A DNA stretch of 64,000 nt, from positions 1 through 64,000 of the forward strand of contig CBFFRP010000030.1 in assembly GCA_965644295.1 (NCBI GenBank), in the 5' to 3' direction. Of the stretch, positions 43,801 through 53,420 are shown piece by piece. Numbering within the stretch: position 1 is the first letter of the stretch; each line of letters starts with the position of its first letter. The position numbers were made by a program, and so were the translations under genes. Source of the stretch: Paraphysomonas bandaiensis (Eukaryota > Chrysophyceae). The notes beneath the pieces were generated by a model. The model was given only the letters and a program-made list of their open reading frames with translations. It was not told the origin of the DNA and made no database searches.

Positions 43801-45570
43801 GCTGCTATAAGCAAGAGGGTACGAACCCAAAGAGTGATGACCAACGTGTCTACTCTGGGTGAAATCAACTTCCTGTGTGGGGAAGATGCCGTTAATATGT
43901 GTAAGGCAAGTGATGACTCATTGATTACTGACCCGTCTGATTATAGGGAGCCTGAGTCATACGAAGAGTCTCTTCAGTGTAGTGATGCAGACAAATGGAA
44001 GGAGGCGCGCAGATTAGAACGGAATGCACTTTTTCAGCGTGAAGTGTTTGAAGTAGTAGAAACTCCGCCTGATGCACGACCTCTTAAATCTCGTTACGTA
44101 TATAAGCGAAAGTACAATAAGGATGGCTCCATCAAGAAGCATAAAGCACGACTTGTAGCACTTGGGTACGGTCAACAATCTGGCGTCGATGTGGACAACA
44201 CATTTGCCCCTGTAGTCAAGAGTATATCTGTTCGGTTGATTCTGGCGTTGGCTCTTGTGTTCAGTATGTTTGTGCATCAACTCGATGTCTCCAGTGCGTT
44301 CTGTTATGCCGATATTGAAGGCGACGTTTACATGAATCCTACTCCAGATTTTCAACTTCCACCTGGACATTGTTTTAAATTGAAGAAATCTCTATATGGA
44401 CTCCGTAGTTCACCACGATCATGGTGGAAAACCATAAACAAGTTCATCAAATCCTTGGGATTTCGACCGTGTGTGTTAGAACCTTGCTTGTATCATGCTG
44501 TATATAAAGGTCATAAAGTGTATCTCACCATATATGTGGATGACATCGTCATCGCATGTGCTGACCTTAATATTATTACAGAAATAAAAGCTAGATTCTG
44601 CGAACGATTCGACATGACGGATATGGGAGCCGTTGAACATTTCCTGAATGTTCGTGTCACGCGAGGACAGGATTTCATTCAGCTGGATCAGCAGACATAT
44701 GCGGAGAAAATTCTTCTCAAATTCGCTGATTTCCTCGGTCCCTCATCAAAAATCCGAAAGTCGCCGCTACCCCTCGATGCAATGGACAGAATTAATCAAG
44801 CAGACAGCGATCTCACACCTGAGGAGAAAGAGGGAGTAGATAATTATCCTTATCGCAGCCTACTGGGTGCCATGTTATATCTATCTATGAATACTCGCCC
44901 TGATATTGCATATGCAGTTGGTTTGTTATCTAGATATGCATCTAAGCCTACCCGGGCTACATGTTATTTAATGACGTACCTATTGCAGTACGTTAGGGGT
45001 ACAGTTCGAAAGGGTATTCGGTTCAGTAGTAAGCACTTCGACATGCACATCTTTACTGATGCAGACTGGGCTGGCGATGTGGTGTCACGCCGATCTACGA
45101 CTGGATACATAGTATTTGCCGCCGGTGGACCACTTATCTGGCAGTCCATTTTACAGGCTACCGTTTCAACGTCATCAATGCAAAGTGAGTATCAGGCTAT
45201 GTATGCTGGCATGCAAGAACTGGTATGGCTTCGGGGGGTGTTGGACGAATTAGGACTCCGTCTACGCGAACCCACACCATTTTTCTTGGATAGCCAGAGT
45301 GCTCGTGACTTAGCATTGAATCCGGTGTTCCATAAGCGTTCAAAACACATCGAGATCAAATACCATTGGGTTAGGGAACACGTAGATCCAGATGGCCTCT
45401 TTAACACTGCCATATTGTACCACGTTGGAACAGATGATCAGACAGCAGACATATTCACGAAATCGTTGTGTGGTGTAACTTTCGAGAAACACAGGAAGAG
45501 ATGCCTAGGAGAGGATCGAAAATCATCTGTTGAGGTTATTAGAGAAAAGACGTTCAAACGACGTAAGTGA
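40804..45570 (+). CDS. copia Gag-Pol polyprotein
   Basis: 1,588 residues in one frame. Gag occupies about 1-390 with two zinc knuckles: an atypical C-x4-C type (CSYSKCGKRGHTQKNC, about 249) and a canonical one (CFVCGVSGHRAHEC, about 306). The protease motif is LDSCAS (about 401). Integrase has an HHCC region (LLHKRCGHVSKRK, CKACAKSKITR, about 535-585) and the DDE acids (TVDIGVYF about 611, HADGG about 678, NGVSE about 716). Reverse transcriptase follows with KARLVALGYGQ, QLDVSSAF and YVDD (about 1,246). RNase H has DADWAGD (about 1,419), SEYQAM and DSQSARD. The domain order PR-IN-RT-RH defines Ty1/copia. With Gag and Pol in one frame, their ratio must be set by processing or splicing, not frameshifting. 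Confidence 0.95.
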   Translation: MSNLDMVADGSSASSSEWKHLPKFDQFGVVNWTKRLRVWLMRKNRNHLGLEERPHRPADNASTAVKNKYKEDLDKWLERKDTCISSIFEAVQPVAEALEIVDQYFREKDMLPPDDPDKEMLASELVNKLVIRFRGETQYELVELNKQFASFRILQGELVCTAIDRLNGIVQKMTELGEPPTDVSKKTKLQTALETRKDLEQLYTNIYLKGDISFNEMITICRRFDQAKGLPQESSAPEVHWNSSDQEVTCSYSKCGKRGHTQKNCWMKKKDLKISQMKRNGKNKHRREQSESKRSKSKNGADDDGCFVCGVSGHRAHECRHRAQVRKTRKAEDSVNKKRHFSEKNGTMERPIKKSSDWNRYLQRDEQEDDSVHMLLYDESSNLEVNVADEVLHTSEDIVFLDSCASKQLFIIKNSDILQTFVADEGAIQTTKAGSSLRYTGSGNYGDWTKLKVCPDSVKNICSGGMLRTLGYGLQLLETPKIVRLDNAEVVLEARYSDNGMPFVDLKDLLELPDLTSLAAEVHLSDKTNEDPLELLHKRCGHVSKRKLLEAFKHRLFTGSGLNRSHLSKKSLQKTKGICKACAKSKITRISFPGKSDEELQATRFLEKVTVDIGVYFNCPSRQGYRYVLALTDVATKECWEFPLKTRTASEVLEHIRNWVEVLLPKYPGVHRLSVYHADGGAELIDKSIQEYLHSKFGTSITWSSTDSPEMNGVSERRFRTAGEMTLAMLSDAGFPVPFWWDAYVYASEIIRMMPTRTYRGWMSPMECVPGGSVPDLSSLRRWGCKAYVKTPRGDRRKNWQGKSQIGYFLGLSKKKRGYRIWLGESEVVSIHVLFDESIPPREKEYFEELEAALVKHDPQARQVEEFNHLIGSYHTDEGFLFRTTRVVVRKGLIVAYRALVTAGREQLEEKTPIHIADVVKLTQSYNLRRWHENPATRDDGAGGEERSMPAGGGTPKQSTADDSSGSEQTPCALPERSVSTSSRETSVCVPSSQTANPPAAISKRVRTQRVMTNVSTLGEINFLCGEDAVNMCKASDDSLITDPSDYREPESYEESLQCSDADKWKEARRLERNALFQREVFEVVETPPDARPLKSRYVYKRKYNKDGSIKKHKARLVALGYGQQSGVDVDNTFAPVVKSISVRLILALALVFSMFVHQLDVSSAFCYADIEGDVYMNPTPDFQLPPGHCFKLKKSLYGLRSSPRSWWKTINKFIKSLGFRPCVLEPCLYHAVYKGHKVYLTIYVDDIVIACADLNIITEIKARFCERFDMTDMGAVEHFLNVRVTRGQDFIQLDQQTYAEKILLKFADFLGPSSKIRKSPLPLDAMDRINQADSDLTPEEKEGVDNYPYRSLLGAMLYLSMNTRPDIAYAVGLLSRYASKPTRATCYLMTYLLQYVRGTVRKGIRFSSKHFDMHIFTDADWAGDVVSRRSTTGYIVFAAGGPLIWQSILQATVSTSSMQSEYQAMYAGMQELVWLRGVLDELGLRLREPTPFFLDSQSARDLALNPVFHKRSKHIEIKYHWVREHVDPDGLFNTAILYHVGTDDQTADIFTKSLCGVTFEKHRKRCLGEDRKSSVEVIREKTFKRRK
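40820..40832 (+). promoter_or_regulatory. primer-binding site for initiator methionine tRNA
   Basis: TGGTAGCAGACGG follows the 5' LTR without a gap. Its first ten bases are complementary to the 3' end (UCUGCUACCA) typical of eukaryotic initiator tRNA-Met. The site is also coding (codons for MVADG in Gag). Confidence 0.75.
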
Positions 45571-45713
45571 TCAGTTGACTGTGCTGTGAGACTAGCTGAA
45601 ATGTCGGAGTCATACGTCCACCTGTTTGTCCTGTTTGGTTTCGGTGGTTGCGTATCCGTCAGTTATGTCTTGTGATGTGAAGAGTCTATCTACAGCTTTG
45701 AATTGAGAGGGAG

Positions 45714-46032
45714 TGTTGAGTTCTGCTATATGAGAGCAATTGAAAGCTGTAGTTATAAGGTATTTAAATTACTGTATTATACAGTTGTAGTCTTGTTAAT
45801 CGTATTGTGAGAATGAATGACGATAAGCACATAGCGGTAAAACGGAATATTGTGACGATGCAAGTTGTAGTGACGATGTAAGATCGTCGTACGAGAAATG
45901 AGTGGTAGTGGAGACAACATGATATTGATGAATGATAAGAGACATTGATTATAATTTATAATTCTCAGCTTTGAGTATAAGTTACCTTCTGTTGTTAAGT
46001 TAATACTTCTCATATAATGTCAAACCTTGACA
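45714..46032 (+). repeat. 3' LTR of intact copia element
   Basis: A 319-bp copy of the 5' LTR, followed directly by TTAGC, the right half of the target duplication. The ATG-containing end is present here too but leads into host sequence and no long frame. Confidence 0.93.
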
Positions 46033-46039
46033 TTAGCTT

Positions 46040-46390
46040 ACATCTTTCCAGAGATGAAACCTTTACCGAGGACGGGCCATAGTGTAGCGTCATTGTTGGA
46101 CTAAACTAAGAAATTCATAGACTTTATTAAAATCCAAGCGTATGCTTTGCGTGTGACGCCAAGCAAGATAAACACTATACTTGCGTGGCCCAAACATAAC
46201 TACAAGAATCCCCGGGGAAGGAGGAGAAGAGCAAAGACAACGACTTGCTAGGCCTGTACAATCGCAATACATATATGAGTCATGGTTTGATACACGAAGC
46301 CCCACGTAAACTTGTCGGGAGCAAATGTATCCTCTACAAAACCTTTGTTAACGTGAAGGTGGCACTCGTATAATCATAAGGTGAACTATA
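46040..46390 (-). pseudogene. coding-like remnant with membrane-type segments, interrupted only by TAG
   Basis: On the minus strand one phase reads VNKGFVEDTFAPDKFTWGF, then a hydrophobic run (TMTHICIAIVQ), then VVVFALLLLPRGFL, then HASIVFILLGVTRKAYAWIL and DATLWPVLGKGF. Three stops interrupt it and all are TAG. The composition suggests a multi-pass membrane protein. TAG is used as a genuine stop in several neighbouring genes, so reassignment is not supported; a dead gene is the simpler reading. No family is recognised. Confidence 0.25.
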
Positions 46391-46771
46391 ATCTATATGG
46401 TCAACCAATTGGTTGACGGGCGTGCGGGTGGATTATCAGCAAAAAAAAATAGCGTTATATTAGTATACCGATGAGTCTACATTATTGCCAACCTGTCGGA
46501 ATGGGCTGGAAGTGATATGATCTGACTAGGTAATTAGTTACTACTTATGTTATCCAAAATTGTGATATTACAAAATACGTCACTAGCATCATCTCATCCT
46601 TCTGATAGCAGGCACTAGGCCACCTTCAGTTTAGTAACAATACTTCAGTTTCACAGCTCCATAATTACAAAGAACTATACAATACATCTACAGTTTCTCC
46701 CAATCTCTTTCCCATGCATTGGTGTAAGTAGTCACGAATTGTACCCTACCCTCAGCGAGCCTTGGTCTAGT

Positions 46772-46954
46772 TTAGATTTCCTCGAAGTAATCTTCCACCA
46801 CTAAACCGCTAAAACCATCATTGCAATCGGCAGCGGCGGGGCCTAATGCTGATCGACCCGTCCACGACATTCTGACCGATATGGCGCAAAGCCAACGCCC
46901 GACACCACGCTCAGGAAGCGCCCTCCAGTAAAAGGTTGAAGGGTAGTCCAAACC
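46772..46954 (-). CDS. probable terminal exon of an unrecognised gene
   Basis: A minus-strand segment begins after the splice-acceptor-like TATTTTACAG. It reads in phase for 60 codons to TAA (46,774-46,772), including YPSTFYWRALPERGVGRW, MSWTGRSALGPAAADCNDG and LVVEDYFEEI. This GC-rich, clearly protein-like stretch contrasts with its AT-rich flanks. No upstream exon could be joined with confidence in 46,960-47,600, and no family is recognised. It may belong to the same broken locus as the remnant at 46,040-46,390. Confidence 0.35.
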   Translation of the reverse strand, partial: GLDYPSTFYWRALPERGVGRWLCAISVRMSWTGRSALGPAAADCNDGFSGLVVEDYFEEI

Positions 46955-47480
46955 CTGTAAAATAGTTTTCAGGTTGAATTTAGGCTAAAGTCAATGCCTG
47001 TATGCACTGTGGGGAAGAGTTGTATGGATGACACAGTTGTAGAGAAGCGTACAGATGCAAATATGTAATGGCTTCATGAGGAAAGAGCGCTAGTACGACT
47101 ACAGGTAGTTGATATACTCTCCATTAGTACTTTCAACTCAAAGAATTCATACCCGATACTGTGAATCAGATAACAGGGACTGAGTTCTGACAGGTGTACA
47201 TGTATACGAGAGTATGATGGACGATGACTACCATCCACTTGCTAAGGACTAAAATAAGGCCATATATAGTCGACTCAAGCCTTAATAAAATACCGCAGTA
47301 CTGGAGGTAGTATGTAGCGAAGTGTACCTCAGTGATCTGGATACAGAGTCACTTTCTCTAATTCTGAAGAAGAAGGCTGCTGCAGTCTAAATTAGTACTG
47401 CCTTCAATACTGGGACAGCAGAAGATAGTAGAACGAAGGAATACCTGGAATACCGAAAACGAAATCTCTATTTTTCCATG
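46955..47480. other. intergenic stretch, nothing recognised
   Basis: No gene can be supported. Only short frames of random composition are seen. The stretch ends at the run of nine As where the duplicated RNA-binding-protein segment begins. Confidence 0.35.
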
Positions 47481-47485
47481 ATACG

Positions 47486-49165
47486 ACTACAAAAAAAAAC
47501 ATACGTGTGGGCTCGTACAACCCCACTCTGCACATTGATGCGATGATTCGATAGGCACAATCGTCACTCTCCAAAGTAGCACGTCGCATACATGCCGCTA
47601 ACCTTAACAAGGAATTTCTACGATAATTTACGTCTATGAATTTTCATTGCTAATGAGCATGTTATGGCGTCTGAGATAGACACATTGTGTTAACTTTTGC
47701 GGTTATTGTCAGCTGTCAATATGAGTCCGCCTATGGAAGCCTCACAGTGCAGCGTCATAGTGAACTACCTTCCTTTAGATGTTGATGATGAGCAACTGAG
47801 AGTAAGCAACCCTGCTGAAATGTACTGACAGTAATATATTATTATAGAAAATGTTTGCCGATTATGGGGAAATAGTAAAGGCGTATGTCGCAAAGAATAA
47901 ATCCTCTGGAGCGAGCTTGTCTTACGCATTCGTCACATTTGCTCGAAAAGAGGAAGCTGTAGCTGCAATAGCCGCATTGAATGGGATGCAGGTGGGGAGT
48001 AAGCATATTAAAGTGAGTTTCGCAAAGCTCAAGCAAGGAGACATCCATAACAGAAAGCTTTTTGTGCGCTGTCTTCCTCTCACTTACACAGAAGAGCAGA
48101 TACGAGACCTGTTTGCAGAGGTAAGCTTGTAGTTGCTATTATCGCTCAGAAATTTAACTTATTTTGTGCTTAGTATGGGGATATTATTGAATGTCGCCTT
48201 CTGTTGGAATCAGACAAAGTTACTTCCAGAGGCTGTGCATTTGTTGAATTCAAGAGTGCCGCGGAATGTGAAAACGGTATTTACCCTTTACTTGTTGGCG
48301 CTTTGTGTCTGATATTGGTTTAGCAATAAATAGTCTGAACAATAGTGTACCTCCCGGTGCTACAGCTTCCATCTGTGTTTATTATGCTCGCCCTCCTCCT
48401 GGAACAGAGAATACAGTTGACACGCCGAGAGTTCCTCATCTTTCATGTACCCCTCCGACAAACTGGGCCACTGCGCCTCCCACCATGGGTCCGCTACCTT
48501 CGTCTCACTATCCATCCTCACCATGTAGAGCTTACTCCCCTAGTGCAGGTGTACATATGGCACATTTCCCTCCTTCTCCTGGTCGGAATGTATCGCCGTA
48601 TCCTCACTCGCCTGTTCGCATAGAACAAAGCGGAGTATTCTCGTTCGCGAGTAGTGTGCAAGAATTAAATGTGAGAGTCAGTGGACTTCCTCCATATGTG
48701 AATCTTAAGCAATTTCTTGATTTGTTTGAACCCTACGGGCATATTGTGTCCGCTGGACTGGACCATTCTCTCAACTCCGCAGGTATAATGTCATTCGGCA
48801 CCGGACGCTTGCGCATTGTGACTACTCAGGAACAATTGCAACTCATGATTCGTAGTATCCATAACTACGTTGTTTTTGATGGGTATCCTCCGCTTCAGCT
48901 GACGATTCAACATTCAGCTTAATAGCTTAATGGGTTTATTACGAATTTAGTTCTAGATATATTGAAATGGTAACTTCTTTGCACACTCCACATCATGTGA
49001 TTGATTAGCACCCTTGTTTTATGAAATGTACTAGTGAGGGCGTTTTTCGTACACTGAGTCTTGTTAATGTGTAGTTGGAGATATTTGACACACGTTTGTC
49101 GTGTGTTGATGTGATTAGTTTTTTACTTCCTTCTCAGATATATCATATCATATATGAGTACTTGT
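47486..49165. repeat. segmental duplication, copy 1
   Basis: About 1.67 kb, from a run of nine As followed by CATACGTGTGGGCTCG to the shared TTACTTCCTTCTCAGATA. It recurs at about 51,421-53,078 with an offset of 3,923 bp inside the gene. Copy 1 has nine to ten extra bases (ACAACCCCA) near 47,518 relative to copy 2. Coding differences are very few, while the 3' flank from about 48,950 is more diverged. Confidence 0.85.
47721..48922 (+). CDS. three-RRM RNA-binding protein (CELF/ELAV-like), copy 1
   Basis: Four exons: 47721-47801, 47848-48120, 48174-48276 and 48324-48922, in phase, 351 residues. RRM1 (about 8-88) has VIVNYLPLDV (RNP2) and LSYAFVTFAR (RNP1). RRM2 (about 97-175) has KLFVRCLPLTY and SRGCAFVEFK. 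After a Pro/Ser-rich linker (PPPGTENTVDTP, HFPPSPGRNVSPYPHSP), RRM3 (about 258-350) has LNVRVSGLPPYV and a weak RNP1 (IMSFGTGRLRI). The arrangement of two close RRMs, a linker and a third resembles CELF/Bruno and ELAV proteins, which regulate splicing and mRNA stability. Subfamily and targets cannot be decided. Short GT-AG introns are shared with copy 2. Confidence 0.85.
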
Positions 49166-49682
49166 TCAAGGAATATACGTTTTTTATAATGTACAATAAA
49201 TGACGTCAGTTTTTTAACTACCTAGCTAAAGATACTTGAGAAGTTTTATGCTATTATAAGTTGAACTTACATAGTGTTGGAACACCTGGTGTAGTCTTTC
49301 CAGAGCTAAAACAATATTTAACGCAACTTGAAAAATTACAGAGTGTTACCCTCGCCTTACAAAGAGATAGATCCAATTTGTACCAAGCCCGCCAGTTATT
49401 TGATATTATACTGTTACAATAATTTCCAGAGCTGTATCCATACCTTTTCTGAATGCAAGTATTGTTGCCAGTGCAATTTTTGAGAAGGCAGTGGAAAAAA
49501 TTCAAGGGAACGGTGAAAGAGAGCTGACAGTCAGTGAGAGAAGAGAAGTTAGACATCTGCAACAGGATTCATCCCGACAGATATAACTAGAGGACGAGAG
49601 TGAAAGACTTATTTTGCACAGCGTGTTCTAGACAGCGCCGAGGTAACCAAGAGAGCTCGACTACCGCTGCTTACTTCATATT
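49166..49682. other. intergenic stretch between duplicated genes, part 1
   Basis: No gene recognised. Several short frames have no coding signature. It leads into a hAT remnant. Confidence 0.35.
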
Positions 49683-49898
49683 GAAGCACATTCTAATGTT
49701 GTTGAGAGGCTCTTTAGTCGTGCTAAGTTGCTTATGACATCTGAGCGAAGAAACATGAATCTATACCGTCTAGAATCGTTGCTATTCCTACGATCCAATT
49801 ACATGTTGTGGTATGCTTATACCCTCGATGAAGTCCTGCAAGAAGATCCTGATATGCCAGTGGAGAGCGTTACAATTCGTAGTCTTCTATTTAATTAA
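49683..49898 (+). pseudogene. hAT transposase C-terminal dimerisation fragment 2
   Basis: The plus-strand phase reads AHSNVVERLFSRAKLLM, then NLYRLESLLFLRSNYMLW and ends at TAA 49,896-49,898. This is the hAT dimerisation core without the upstream catalytic domain. The similarity to fragments 1 and 3 is in the same part of the protein only. Confidence 0.78.
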
Positions 49899-51420
49899 AA
49901 ATTAGTAATTAAGGGAGCACCACAATATCTATTATGAGCAGCATTATCATATTATCTACTTTAAGTTAGTAGGTATTAATGGCCATTTCTGGCCATTATA
50001 ATTGCCGGGAACTGGACTACCATTAATGGGCCATTAATGGTAACCAGCTCTGTACTAAGCTATCAGTGCCATTTGTCATTTGTTCCTACTAAATGCTGCA
50101 GATGTTCCAATAAAACTAAAAATGGCAGTTGAGCCGTGTTTAAATTTAGTAATATCGAATAAAACTTTTACCTTTGTAGGAATGCCTGAAAATTTTAATT
50201 TAATAGGAACGTCGGCAAAAAAAGTAGGAACAAATGGTACTTTTTTATTTCAGTAGGTTAGTGGTTAGATTTAGGATTTCGTGGGGACAAATACATTACC
50301 GAAGATGAAGTTCCCATAATATAAAATGTTCAAAAATTTATAGTAATATAAGGCATTCGCACATAATATAGTATTTCGATGAAACGGTTTTGCTTAGTAA
50401 GCAAGGTAAAACACTTCTGTGTAACAACGACTTACAATGCCGTTAATGGTTAAAGTTCAGCAAGATGTGATGAGCATTAACCATACATATTAGCTAGTTT
50501 TTGAACAGACAATTATCAACAGGGGTGACCTTAAATAATTGAAAGTTGAACTCACTCAATAGTCAGTAGTAAAATTATAAATCTTTCATAGATATTCAGG
50601 GTTTGGGTAACATTGTGCTTATCAGGATTGTGTCCTTATATCATACACACAGTATTCGAGTCTGTTGCGCTTCTCGAGCTGTACATAAAGAATGACAACA
50701 AGAAGTCTCTTTGGAATAATATGTTGGAAGTATTTTGCCTTCTAAGTTGCCCCACTAAGGTGTTAGCTAGCCTCAGTGATACACTCGTGTACAACAAATT
50801 AATCTTAACACCGTGACAGTAAATTCAGCGGTAAGGAGCGCTCTAGATTTTCAAATGGAAAAGGAAAATTCAATGGGTCAGTCTTTAGTAAATAAGATGA
50901 TACTTTTGAAGCACAATGGCGAGATGGTACCTAAAGTGGCAAATCAGTTGATATTTCTGAAAAAGTTCATAAGACAAGTTTGGAACGTTCTCTCTTAGTA
51001 TGACTTATCAAGCCTGGTGGTCTATCTCGTTCCTTGGTTTGACTTAAGGACTATGAGGTATATCATTGCACATATGTATCGCTGCTATCGAGAGAGGGCT
51101 CATCGGCATATTACTTAGTAGCACCCGTCATAGACCACACCAAGAAGAGTCAATGCCAGACTGAAAGAGATTCACATATGCATACACACACAAACATTAA
51201 ATGCATTGTTCTATGTAATGAGAATATATGGTTTGGCAGGAGACACCTCATACAACACTAGCGAGAATCCTAACACTAGCGAGGTACTGGCTGTGCTTGT
51301 TAAAGTTATGCGGAAGTCTTAAAAAGCGGGGTATTCTGTTAACTTTAAGAATTTAATATTTATTCAACTAAAAACATCAAGATTTCTAGGATACTGGATT
51401 TTTTAAAGAAATCACACGAC
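49899..51420. other. AT-rich stretch with transposon ends and an unidentified coding-like piece
   Basis: At 49,990-50,045 lies GCCATTATAATTGCCGGGAA, then CTGGACTACCATTAATGG and a palindrome around GGCCATTAATGG; a related motif in opposite orientation lies at 56,060-56,090. These may be terminal sequences of a hAT-like family. At 50,613-50,998 two overlapping frames (SVALLELYIKNDNKKSLWNN, then DFQMEKENSMGQSLVNKM) look coding but are out of phase and unrecognised. Nothing else is supported. Confidence 0.35.
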
Positions 51421-53078
51421 ACAAAAAAAAACATACGTGTGGGCTCGTCTCTGCACATTGATGCGATGATTCGATAGGCACAATCGTCACTCTCCAAAGT
51501 AGCACGTCGCATACATGCCGCTAACCTTAACAAGGAATTTCTACGATAATTTACGTCTATGAATTTTCATTGCTAATGAGCATGTTATGGCGTCTGAGAT
51601 AGACACATTGTGTTAACTTTTGCGGTTATTGTCAGCTGTCAATATGAGTCCGCCTATGGAAGCCTCACAGTGCAGCGTCATAGTGAACTACCTTCCTTTA
51701 GATGTTGATGATGAGCAACTGAGAGTAAGCAACCCTGCTGATATGCACTGACAGTAATATATTATTATAGAAAATGTTTGCCGATTATGGGGAAATAGTA
51801 AAGGCGTATGTCGCAAAGAATAAATCCTCTGGAGCGAGCTTGTCTTACGCATTCGTCACATTTGCTCGAAAAGAGGAAGCTGTAGCTGCAATAGCCGCAT
51901 TGAATGGGATGCAGGTGGGGAGTAAGCATATTAAAGTGAGTTTCGCAAAGCTCAAGCAAGGAGACATCCATAACAGAAAGCTTTTTGTGCGCTGTCTTCC
52001 TCTCACTTACACAGAAGAGCAGATACGAGACCTGTTTGCAGAGGTAAGCTTGTAGTTGCTATTATCGCTCAGAAATTTAACTTGTTTTGTGCTTAGTATG
52101 GGGATATTATTGAATGTCGCCTTCTGTTGGAATCAGACAAAGTTACTTCCAGAGGCTGTGCATTTGTTGAATTCAAGAGTGCCGCGGAATGTGAAAACGG
52201 TATTTACCCTTTACTTGTTGGCGCTTTGTGTCTGATATTGGTTTAGCAATAAATAGTCTGAACAATAGTATACCTCCCGGTGCTACAGCTTCCATCTGTG
52301 TTTATTATGCTCGCCCTCCTCCTGGAACAGAGAATACAGTTGACACGCCTAGAGTTCCTCATCTTTCATGTACCCCTCCGACAAACTGGGCCACTGCGCC
52401 TCCCACCATGGGTCCGCTACCTTCGTCTCACTACCCATCCTCACCATGTAGAGCTTACTCCCCTAGTGCAGGTGTACATATGGCACATTTTCCTCCTTCT
52501 CCTGGTCGGAATGTATCGCCGTATCCTCACTCGCCTGTTCGCATAGAACAAAGCGGAGTATTCTCGTTCCCGAGTAGTGTGCAGGAATTAAATGTGAGAG
52601 TCAGTGGACTTCCTCCATATGTGAATCTTAAGCAATTTCTTGATTTGTTTGAACCCTACGGGCATATTGTGTCCGCTGGACTGGACCATTCTCTCAACTC
52701 CGCAGGTATAATGTCATTCGGCACCGGACGCTTGCGCATTGTGACTACTCAGGAACAATTGCAACTCATGATTCGTAGTATCCATAACTACGTTGTTTTT
52801 GATGGGTATCCTCCGCTTCAGCTGACGATTCAACATTCAGCTTAATAGCTTAATGGGTTTATTACGAATAGTTCTAGATATGTTGAAATATTATGTTTTC
52901 GAATTTTCTGTAGCACATGTGATTGATTAGCACCCCTTGTTTTATGAAATGTACTAGTGCGGTGTCTTTCGTACACTGAGTCTTGTTAATTTGTAGTTGG
53001 AGATATTTGACACACGTTTGTCGTGTGTTGGTGTGATTAGTTTTTTACTTCCTTCTCAGATAGATCCTATCATGTATG
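51421..53078. repeat. segmental duplication, copy 2
   Basis: Second copy of the segment at 47,486-49,165, beginning at the same run of nine As (AAAAAAAAACATACGTG) and ending after TTACTTCCTTCTCAGATA. The upstream breakpoint at an A tract is the sharper of the two. Confidence 0.85.
51644..52845 (+). CDS. three-RRM RNA-binding protein (CELF/ELAV-like), copy 2
   Basis: Exons 51644-51724, 51771-52043, 52097-52199 and 52247-52845 encode 351 residues. They differ from copy 1 at only two sites I can see: a Val to Ile change in NNSIPPG and an Ala to Pro change in SFPSSVQ. Introns differ by single bases. Both copies are open, with the same RRM signatures, so neither is visibly a pseudogene. The more diverged 3' flank suggests different 3' UTRs and perhaps different regulation. 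Confidence 0.85.
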
Positions 53079-53420
53079 AGTTCATGAAGAAATACGTAGT
53101 GTTTTCGTCTCATGGTGTACCGTTTCATATTATATAATTGAACGAAATCTGTTTTTTAACTGCTCTAAATTTCATGTCAGAGTCCCGAAGTGCAGGGTTC
53201 GGTAACATATATAATGTAATATTATCGTATGATATATACTTCACTGCTGAATCGCTGGGTGATTACATCCTTGATGATCTTTCTTTGGTTGGTCATAACT
53301 TTGAATCCATCGAGTTATAAACTACAATATAATTATGTGTTACTAAGTGTCGAATGTAAGTGTTAATAAGGAACAAAGTAAGAAATTACTAAGGAACAGA
53401 TGGTAAAAATATATATATTA
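53079..53420. other. intergenic stretch after RRM gene copy 2
   Basis: A 60-codon plus frame (53,138-53,320) has some acidic, protein-like text (ESLGDYILDDLSLVGHNFES), but no start context or family can be supported. TATATATATTA near 53,411 lies close to the end of the minus-strand locus. Confidence 0.3.

Larger units (their letters stand above)
40501..46032 (+). mobile_element. complete, apparently intact copia LTR retrotransposon
   Basis: LTRs of 319 bp lie at 40,501-40,819 and 45,714-46,032. They start TGTTGAGTTCTG and end AACCTTGACA, and I see no difference between them. The 5-bp direct repeat TTAGC flanks the element (40,496-40,500 and 46,033-46,037). A primer-binding site TGGTAGCAGA follows the 5' LTR at once, and a purine tract (TGAGAGGGAG, 45,704-45,713) precedes the 3' LTR. 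One open frame spans the inside. Identical LTRs, an intact target duplication and an open frame point to a very recent insertion. It landed 147 bp downstream of the Derlin stop codon. Confidence 0.95.

Noticed and set aside
46040-46390. Reassigned TAG codon
   Set aside because: TAG is the natural stop of several intact genes in the window (RFWD3, PPIL6, ERdj3-like and CAP-Gly genes), so a changed code is not supported.
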